Assembly: GCF_024166365.1 (NCBI RefSeq)
Contig: NC_064820.1
Span: 146,774,001 to 146,838,000, forward strand
Length of the DNA stretch: 64,000 nucleotides
Reading direction: 5' to 3'
Source of the DNA: Elephas maximus indicus
Lineage: Eukaryota > Chordata > Mammalia > Proboscidea > Elephantidae
Made by a program: the position numbers and the translations under genes. Below the pieces are notes generated by a model that did not search any database, had not been told where the DNA came from, and saw only the letters and a list, made by a program, of their open reading frames with translations. Below are positions 56,601-64,000 of this stretch, piece by piece (position 1 is the stretch's first letter; the number at the start of each line of letters is the position of its first letter).

Positions 56601-57987
56601 AGTTCTGTTTCCCCCTGCCCTCCAGAGCAGTCTGCCATTTGGTTGATGCTGCATTGTTCAGTGCCTGCTACCATTCATTCAGTCAACACATGTGCTGGGT
56701 ACCTAATGGATGACAAGTTTCTTTTAGGCCTTGCTCTGCAACTTGCACTTAAAAGGTCCACCTTTGCAGCCCTGAGGATGGAGCCTGGTTGGGTGGGGTA
56801 ATTGTGGGCATTCCCTTTCCTTTTGTGTAAATCTAACTTAGTTGGAGAGTTTTCATATTTTCCCTGCTTGGCCTCAAAGGGAAACTAGGGCAGGAATGAG
56901 GAAGCGGTTATGAGAGCCCACCAAGTGCCGGTACTTTGTTTTTCCACTGAATCCTCCAATAAAGATTGAAGTAGGAATCCTTATCACCACTTTGAAGATG
57001 CCCACCCTGAGAGGTAACTCAGGAGGAAGAAAATACCAGCTCACACCTACTAGAAACAGTCTTCTTAATATAACAAAATGTCAGAGGGAAAAGAAAATGC
57101 AGTCCTAACAAGATGAGAATTTGCTGCTGGCTTTTACAACGTGGACTTTAACCACTAGACCCACACAGCTCAAGGCTAGCCTTGATTGTCCTTTCACTAT
57201 CAATCAGTGGAGGACCAAGACCTGCCTCAGGCCCCAACCAGCAACATTCTCCCAGGCAAGGAAGGTGGAAGGGAGGACTATATTGAAGGAATTCTTTTTG
57301 TTGTTGTTGTTCATTAGCCCATTTCTGGGCTGGGAAAGAGGGATGGGGCCCCCAGCTGAAGCTCTAAAGAGGCAGGCATAGTCGTCTGACAGCACAGTCA
57401 AGGAAGCAGCTCTGGCCAACATGCCCAGGTCTACAATGATAGATCAAATCTAATGGGACTTTAATATCAATTTCTGTTCTCTATAATTTCCAAGAAAATC
57501 TGTGTTCACGGGAAACAGTTTAATTTTTGTCAACAATTGATGGAATCTCTTTGCTTCACCTCCTTGGTGAAAGACGGCATATCTTCTACCATTTGGGGCA
57601 TCTTCTAATAGTAGGTTAAAGTCACTAGAAGTGACTTGCATGATTAGACTCGGAGGGACTCAGTCAACATAATGTCGCATTAGTTCAATGAAGGGCTAAA
57701 TGGTTAACGGCCAAAAAAAATATTAACTGGGTTAGTGCTTACAAATAGTGGCCCAGTTGGCTCTCAGTGTGTGGGCATCACGGGCAAGGCTTCAAGCCCA
57801 TTTCCATCACTGACAGCTCATGCAAAGAACTCTACCCGTAATGCTGGCATTGAGAGAAAACCTTTCAAACCAAAATGAGAAGGGCAGCCACCACGGTAAT
57901 CACCTACCCCCCAGGATTCAACTTTAGGAGCATAGTGAAATTCGGGGAAAGAAACAATCTCACCTGGCTTATTTTTATTAAAAAGAA

Positions 57988-58088
57988 TATAGACTCCATG
58001 TGGGCAAAATTTTTCTCCCGTTTTATTCACAGCCGCATGCTCAGTACCTAGAAAAGCACCTGGCACAAAGTGTGCAAAATATTTTAGT
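57988..58088 (+). mobile_element. L2 3' end fragment
   Basis: Resembles the L2 tail: GACTCCATGTGGGCAAAAT, then CTCAGTACCTAGAAAAGCAC and CTGGCACAAAGTG. Confidence 0.65.
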
Positions 58089-59249
58089 GAAGCAATTTCC
58101 GTATGTCCAAAAATTGTTTAAGTACTAAGACTGTCTTGCCTTGGAGGATTCATGCTGACTTTTATTCCTACGGAACAAAGTCGTCCCAAAACTATCTAGT
58201 CAAGGACAAGAGCCATGACTAGATGTTATGGCGCACACAGCCTTAGACACCAACAGAAGTTGATTGTCTTCCTCCAGACATAAGGCACCCAGCACTCTTT
58301 AGAGCTGGACAGTTGGGAAACACCCAGCTGACATTTAGGGTAACATAAACCTCATTTCAGATGCATTTTCACTGCTATTTACTAGAGATTAGCAACGCAT
58401 CAGAGAATGGGCAGTGATAGTTTATACGTGAGCTACAGGTCTGAATGGATCCTGAATCCTTCCCTCTGCTAACATAGAGGATTGGTCAGGTGGGCCAGAG
58501 ACAAGAGTGTTTCAAAGAGCAATTTTCTGGGTGTGGCTTGGATAACATCAAAGAGCATCATTGTTAAGGTAACTGAACACCCTAAATGAACTACACTGGA
58601 TGTTAGTAATTGCTTCTCACAAGGTCTGAGACAAACAAAAAAGATCCTTTCTCGTCATTAACTTCCATTTGGAAAGTGATACTTTACCAAGTCCCTTCTT
58701 ATAATCCTTCACCCCAACTCGTGGGCAGGATTGTACATATGAAGAGGCCAGAATCTTGCCGCTTGTATCTGATGTGAACTGTTCCAAGGCTGACAGTGGG
58801 CCTTTTACTATACACGAGTGCTGCAATGCAAAAATGCAGATTTCTATGCCGCTTTCTCTTTCAGAAAAACAAAGGATGAAATTCTAAAAGAGTGGTTAAT
58901 TTTATAGGTGAGACAGCCGCAGAGGTTGTAAAGATGAAAAAAACAGGGAAAACAGGATCTGAAAATTTGATTTTGATTAACTAGAGAAGTCTTCAAAAAG
59001 AACTTCTGAATGATAAAAATAAAAAGCCTTTATTTAAATCAATCATCTGAACATTTAAAAATATAAGCAGTCTATTCCTGGTACATATTCACATGTCTTG
59101 ATCAAATAATTAGCTATATCTGTCTCTAATACTGAATACTGGATCTTTTTGAAGAATGTAATTTTTTCAATTTGGTCTTAAATTTTTTTTCACACACACA
59201 AAGCCTAAAGGAAATTGGTATGGACAGGGAGATGTTATTCCAGAAGAGA

Positions 59250-59455
59250 GCCCTGGTGGCACAATGTTAACCATTTGTTAAAACACTTAGCTGCTAACCA
59301 AAAGGTCAGTGGTTCGAACCCACCAGCTGCTCTGCAGGGGGAAAGACCTGGCAATCTGCTCCCGTAAAGATTTCAGCCTAGGAATCCTCATGGGGCAGTT
59401 CTACTCTGTCATATAGAGTTGCTATTGGTTGGAATCCACTGGACAGCACACAATA
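59250..59455 (+). mobile_element. AfroSINE copy
   Basis: Sense long-subtype copy: AGAGCCCTGGTGGCACAATG head with an apparent small internal duplication (GTTAACCATTTGTTAAAACA), and a GTTGCTATTGGTTGGAATCC tail. Confidence 0.88.
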
Positions 59456-59899
59456 TTATTCCACAATTTAAACTTGCTTTATGCAAAGGATGCATTCCTA
59501 AATGGCTATCGTTATATTTTGGCATTATCTCTCAAAAAGAAAAGGGCACGCATGATGAGAATTCTAATAAAAAATGCATCTTAAAAGTGAATAATCCTTT
59601 CTGTTTCCTCCCAGATGTCCTTTATTTGCTATTAAACTCTAGTACATTTCTGAAAAAATCAATTTCATTGGAGCAAGGGACTCAGCCATTGTTTCTGACC
59701 TAGAAGTCTCAATTTAAGGCATAGTTATAATTTGATGAATTAAAATATTTACACACACACAGTGAATAATCAGATTTTTCCACTTTGTAATTTGTTTTTT
59801 TAAGCCTCACAAATTTGTAAAGATAAATCAAAATGTAAAGAGGCTGGACTACATTTGAAGACAAAAATAGGTTAAGGCTCAGTGAGCACTATGGCTCCC

Positions 59900-60055
59900 T
59901 AACATTTACTATCTTAATTAATCCTTGCCATACCTCCTTGTGAGAGGTTATTTCTTTGATCTCCATTCTCCAACTAAGGTTCAGAGGAGAGAAATGGCTT
60001 ATTCAGTTACAGATCAGAGATAGACTGCCTCCTTGGTCTCTTCACTCAGTCCATC
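59900..60055 (-). mobile_element. MIR-like remnant
   Basis: Segments such as TAATCCTTGCCATACCTCCT and AACTAAGGTTCAGAGGAGAG fit a diverged antisense MIR. Confidence 0.5.
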
Positions 60056-60744
60056 CTAGTAGTTGGAAGTGGCAAGAATGTGGCCCACAAAGGGGAGCTG
60101 CCCAGCCTTAGCCTCAAGCCGTGGGTGAGTCTTGTCCCATTTTTCTGGCCCAAGACTCCATGCTTCCCCAGCAGGCTCTCCTCTTCAACACATCTGTTAA
60201 ACTACCTATATTCACCAGTAGATTACACTACGGCAGGGTCCACTGTCTTTATTCTCCACTATCCTCAGTACCAAGCACAGTACCTGGCACTGAATGAATC
60301 CTGCTGATGCAGACTGTTGCTCTCTAAAGGAAGCCCCTCTCCCAGTATTTATGCCTGGAGATTTCCACTTATTGTTCTAAATTAATAGTGGATACTAAAA
60401 GAGGAATCAGGAACAGGGAAGGGTACAGAAAAGATACCTAACTAAAAAGGGGCAAATTAATATAAAAATTTCAGAGACAAGCAGGACTCCAATAAACAAG
60501 TATTTCCTGAGGGGCTACATCCAAAGCAGTTCCTCAAGTCTTTAAGACTGAAGCCTCAGGCTCCCTCCAGAAAAAAACAATGTAAGCCTTAGCTCAGCAA
60601 CTTGGGAGACCTTCTAGAGAATCTACAAATTGATTGGCTGCCTGGCAAAGCTGTGGAATCTCATGTCAAGGAGCTTTAAAATAAACCCAGATACTTTAGT
60701 TAGGCTGCCTCTTCCCCAAAGACAGTGGGTACCTCTGAGAGACC

Positions 60745-61344
60745 CTCTAAGACCTATGATTTTATTCTCACCATAAAAAAAACAGATAAGTGTGTGTGGG
60801 AAGGGGGGTATATATATGGCATCAATTTGAGGTAGAAATAAGGAAATAAAGATTGTTTTGCCTGGGTGGGGTGGGATGGGGTGGGGTGGAGAGAGGGGCA
60901 TAAAACACTCATACTTAAAAAGGAACATTGTTAAAAAATCTAAATTGTAAAATTCATTACCTGACATTATTAACATTAAAAAAAGGCATTTTTAATAAAA
61001 ACTTTGATATTTAAAAACAGAAGAGGGCCTTCCCAATGTTAATGAACTCTTAGAGTGCATGATTTATAAATACATAAAGTGTCCGTGTATACTTTTACAA
61101 TGATAGTTTCCGGAAGCGTAAGAACTTCTAAAAAGCCAATCCACACAGATTCCATTTCATTCCAACTGCCTCTCTTCTTTCTGTTGGTAATACCATTTCA
61201 TTCCAACTGCCTCTCTTCTTTCTGTTGGTAATACCAGGAGTCTTGAAAGAGATGCTGGGGTCAATGTCACATTTATCCCAGCCTCTTTGCTGAGCCTGTA
61301 GCTGATGATGAAAGTGTGATAAATCTTCTACCTTAGCTTTGATG
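60745..61344 (-). CDS. CDKN2AIPNL: CDKN2AIPNL terminal exon (last 3 codons, stop, 3' UTR)
   Basis: A strong minus-strand acceptor (long pyrimidine tract, then CTCCCCAG) is followed by CATCAAAGCTAA at 61344-61333. This encodes His-Gln-Ser and a stop, the C-terminus of CDKN2AIPNL (…KKHQS) as I know it. Orientation and position tail-to-tail with UBE2B match the human locus. The rest is 3' UTR. The first AATAAA on this strand is at 60766-60761, and a further one is at 59034-59029. The protein is a small XRN2-binding-domain family member related to CDKN2AIP. The other exons lie beyond the right edge. The 3' boundary is estimated. Confidence 0.65.
61152..61233. repeat. Perfect 2 x 41-bp tandem duplication
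   Basis: Copies 61152-61192 and 61193-61233 are identical (unit begins CCATTTCATTCCAACTGCC and ends GTTGGTAATA). It lies within the CDKN2AIPNL 3' UTR, about 100 bp past the stop. Confidence 0.97.
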
Positions 61345-61593
61345 CTGGGGAGGAGATAAGGGGGGAGAAAAAGAAAAGGTTATATGGCCATGTAGCCCAG
61401 TGAATCAAATTCACCTTCATAAATTAAAATCTAACAGTGATGCAATATTTATGTACTACACAGATGGCATGCAGTCTTAGAAATTATTTTACTACATACA
61501 GAAAATTCCACAAAACATTGACCCCAACATCCATTTGGAAGCCTAAACCTAGTTTTCTTGACTTCTCACCTGTTATTTAAAAAAAAAAAAAAG

Positions 61594-61786
61594 TTGTCAT
61601 TTAGTCAATTCCAACTCATAGCAACCCTAAAGGACAGAGTAGAACTACCCATAGGGTTTCCAAGGCTGTAATCTTTACGGAAGCAGGCTGCCACATCTTT
61701 CTCCCGCAGAACAGCCAGTGGGTTCAAAGTGCTGACCTTTTGGTTAGCAGCCAAGCACTTAACCACTGCACCACCAGGGCTCCTTG
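61594..61786 (-). mobile_element. AfroSINE copy
   Basis: Antisense long-subtype copy: tail TCAATTCCAACTCATAGC at the left, head CACTGCACCACCAGGGCTCC at the right. Confidence 0.9.
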
Positions 61787-62815
61787 TGATCTGTAAGCAT
61801 ACCCAACTTAAAGTGATAACGGAAATACTTAAAATACAACTTTTTCCTGGCATGCTCTGCAATGAAGAGATCTAAAAACAAAATCACACAAACACTTATT
61901 GTTCTAAATGAAAAGCAGCAGAATTCAGGTAGTAATTCACAACATTTCACATTGAGTCAGGGTTTTAAGAGATGGGAAGTTTATGTATTTCTGGGTTTCA
62001 CACTGTTACAAACTGTAAAAGCATGTCTGCAAATAGTGACAAGTTGAAGCAGATAGATTCTTTTTGAGTACTCTCTAGCACCTTTGGTAAATTTAAACTT
62101 GGCTATAGACAACTTTTAAGCAGGGCGTGAAGAAATCACTTTGGCTGTCACCTGGATTTGAACGGATTTCCTTAACATTTAGCAGTGAGAGTGAATCAAT
62201 CTGAGAGTCTTTTTAGTAATCAGAGTTTTCAAGGTATGACCTATTTTCTAGCTAAGACTCCAGTCTTTGAGAGAGATAAAAACAAGCTAAATTCCTCAGC
62301 AAAAGCAAAAAACAAGCCTTTCTCCTTTTAGGAGAACGCAGTTATTACCCAAAGAAACCATCTTTAGTCCAAAGTGACAAAGAACCCCCCAGGCCATCTC
62401 CTGAATTTCTGATAGAACAGACCAAGACTACAGCAGCACAACAGCTGCCGCTGACTATGGCCACTGCACGTATGGACAACATCTTTCCAAAAGGTATTGG
62501 CAGCTAATCCAGTCATCCTGACTCTGGTATTACTGAGTCCACCGCACAGCGAGACTAGCCTGTGGTGTCAGACACAGCCTTCCTGGCTGCTTCAATTTCC
62601 AGTGGATAACGGAAAAGCACAGGTAACTCCACGGAGCGTGTATCTTGTGATACAAGACCTCCCCTGATTTAACCAATCTGACAGGTTGAATTTTTTTTTT
62701 TTTAAATACTCACCAATACTTGCTTCCTTAGAATCCCAGCTCTTTCCACACCAATGGAGTGGCCGCTCCATACCTCAGAGCTTGCCAAGACTGGACATAA
62801 TGCTCAAAAGAAAAC

Positions 62816-63022
62816 CAAAACCTACCTCGACGCCTTCAGGTCAATTCCATCTAATAGCAACCCTACAGGACAGAGTAGTGACACCCCAGAGGATCTCCAA
62901 GGCTGTAATCTCTAAAGAAGCAGACTGCCACATCTTTCTCCTGAGGAACAACTGGTAGGTTCAAACTACGGACCTTTTGGTTAGCAGCCGAGCACTGAAC
63001 GACTGCACCACCAGGGCTCCGA
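62816..63022 (-). mobile_element. AfroSINE copy
   Basis: Antisense long-subtype copy: tail TCAGGTCAATTCCATCTAA, middle AAGAAGCAGACTGCCACATC, head ACTGCACCACCAGGGCTCC. Confidence 0.9.
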
Positions 63023-64000
63023 TGCTCAAAAGAAATGTAGGCAAACTTGTTCTCCTAACTTTTCTTTCATATTTCATATACAGTCATTTTCCACAATGTC
63101 ATTTTCCCTCTTGGGATAAAAATGCTCTCAGGGAAAATGGACAAGTAATTACACTGACAACTTCTTTCTTTGAGCCAATAATGATAGCTTCTTATTCCTC
63201 GTGAATCACTCCCCCTTCTCCTTGATTAAGACAATACCTTGGAAAAATTAACTCTGACAGTCATGGTAATAACACCCTTCCTCAGTCAGCTGCTGCTCTT
63301 TGTTAATTATCACTCATTAATGGCTAAGCTGATCAACCAAAGGCTGATAGTAGGTGTCTAGGAATGGCTGTTAGAAAATTGAGATTATTTTCCGAATATA
63401 TTCGTGTTTGAATCTCTTTCAAAAGAAAAACCATACACTGCAACTGCTTGACAAATCACACCTGTCAGAGGCCGACACACATTTCTTTTCTCAGACCAAA
63501 ATACCAGAACAAAAATCCAGCTGGACAGACCACAGAGATTACTTGCCTCAAAGCTGCCTAATAGCCATAAAGTATTTTTAAAATCTTACTTTAATGAGCG
63601 ACGTGTCTAAGCTATCTTCACTGTCTGGGTCTTAAGATACCAACAATGCCAGGCAATTCACTTCTGCTTGCTAGCTGGCTTTAAAATCCAACTAAACTCT
63701 TTAATTTTAGAGCTAAGGATCAATTCTGGGCAGAAGAACAACAGACGTTTTCAGGTGCGTGGCTTGACACCAGGTTTTTTGTCTCTGAGCTGACAATGTT
63801 GCCTAATGTTTGCCAGCTTCCTCTATTACATGCAAAACCTCAGGGAAGCGACAAAACTACTGCTGGGAAGTCCTTGGGTCTCTGTGGCCTCTTTCCATTG
63901 GGCTCCCTAGGCGGTCTTCAATGGAGAGGGATGCCTTCAACAAAACACAAGTCTGTTGTGGCACCTAGACCAGGTGACCTGTTCTCAGGATGGGCTTCTC

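Larger units (their letters stand above)
52126..60744. other. Region between UBE2B and CDKN2AIPNL 3' ends
   Basis: Tail-to-tail intergenic region of about 8.6 kb. It holds a MIR (52550), a possible LTR fragment (52880-53650), an L2 end (57988), an AfroSINE (59250) and a MIR (59900). The stretches 53700-57400 and 58100-59200 are unique-looking, with no gene I can support. Confidence 0.65.
61345..64000 (-). other. CDKN2AIPNL: CDKN2AIPNL intron (presumed)
   Basis: Two AfroSINEs (61594, 62816) in otherwise unremarkable sequence. I looked on the minus strand for the preceding exon ending …RSELMKK and did not find it, so it probably lies to the right of the window. Confidence 0.6.

Noticed and set aside
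56155-56646. Open stretches of 117-137 codons on both strands between UBE2B and CDKN2AIPNL
   Set aside because: No recognisable protein family, low-quality composition and no splice signals that build a gene.
57818-58066. 82-codon minus-strand open stretch
   Set aside because: It overlaps the antisense of an L2 3' end, so it is a by-product of a repeat.

Overview
This is a piece of a placental mammal genome, and its repeats point to an afrotherian, most likely an elephant. Three things support this. There are many copies of a roughly 150-210 bp tRNA-derived SINE of the AfroSINE type. There are long fragments of an RTE-class non-LTR retrotransposon whose 3' tail resembles the tail of those SINEs. 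Two recurring LTR and L1 types are mixed with old MIR, L2 and L1M remnants. Coding sequence is under 2% of the window and is split among small exons with GT-AG introns.

Three genes are recognisable, in the order and orientation known from human 5q31: CDKL3 (minus), UBE2B (plus) and CDKN2AIPNL (minus). The left half (1 to about 32,030) is the 5' part of CDKL3. Five coding exons (31426-31262, 28781-28587, 15726-15548, 11836-11724, 10241-10102) join in phase into 264 residues of a CMGC-type kinase domain with all the expected catalytic motifs. The rest of the gene lies beyond the left edge. UBE2B is complete: six exons between 35661 and 50544 give a 152-residue E2 ubiquitin-conjugating enzyme with its HPN motif and catalytic Cys88. 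At the right end, a terminal exon of CDKN2AIPNL on the minus strand (from 61344) encodes only His-Gln-Ser and the stop, followed by 3' UTR.

CDKL3 and UBE2B are divergent and have separate CpG-rich promoters. One lies at about 31790-32140, with an RFX-type X-box. The other lies at about 35090-36330, with E-boxes and a full CRE. About 3 kb separates them.

The introns of CDKL3 are heavily invaded. Positions 174-8010 hold one long L1 with its own target-site duplication, broken by a solo LTR, an antisense RTE and a second LTR. Positions 17.9-22.9 kb hold an RTE copy, then an antisense L1 interrupted by a second RTE whose 5' part is inverted. UBE2B intron 5 carries another degenerate RTE that was itself hit by an LTR-like element.

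The most unusual feature is an inverted, roughly 82-bp copy of the 3' part of CDKL3 exon 4 and its splice donor, lying about 460 bp from the real exon in the same transcript. I found no CRISPR array, operon, rRNA gene, functional tRNA gene or wholly new gene system.
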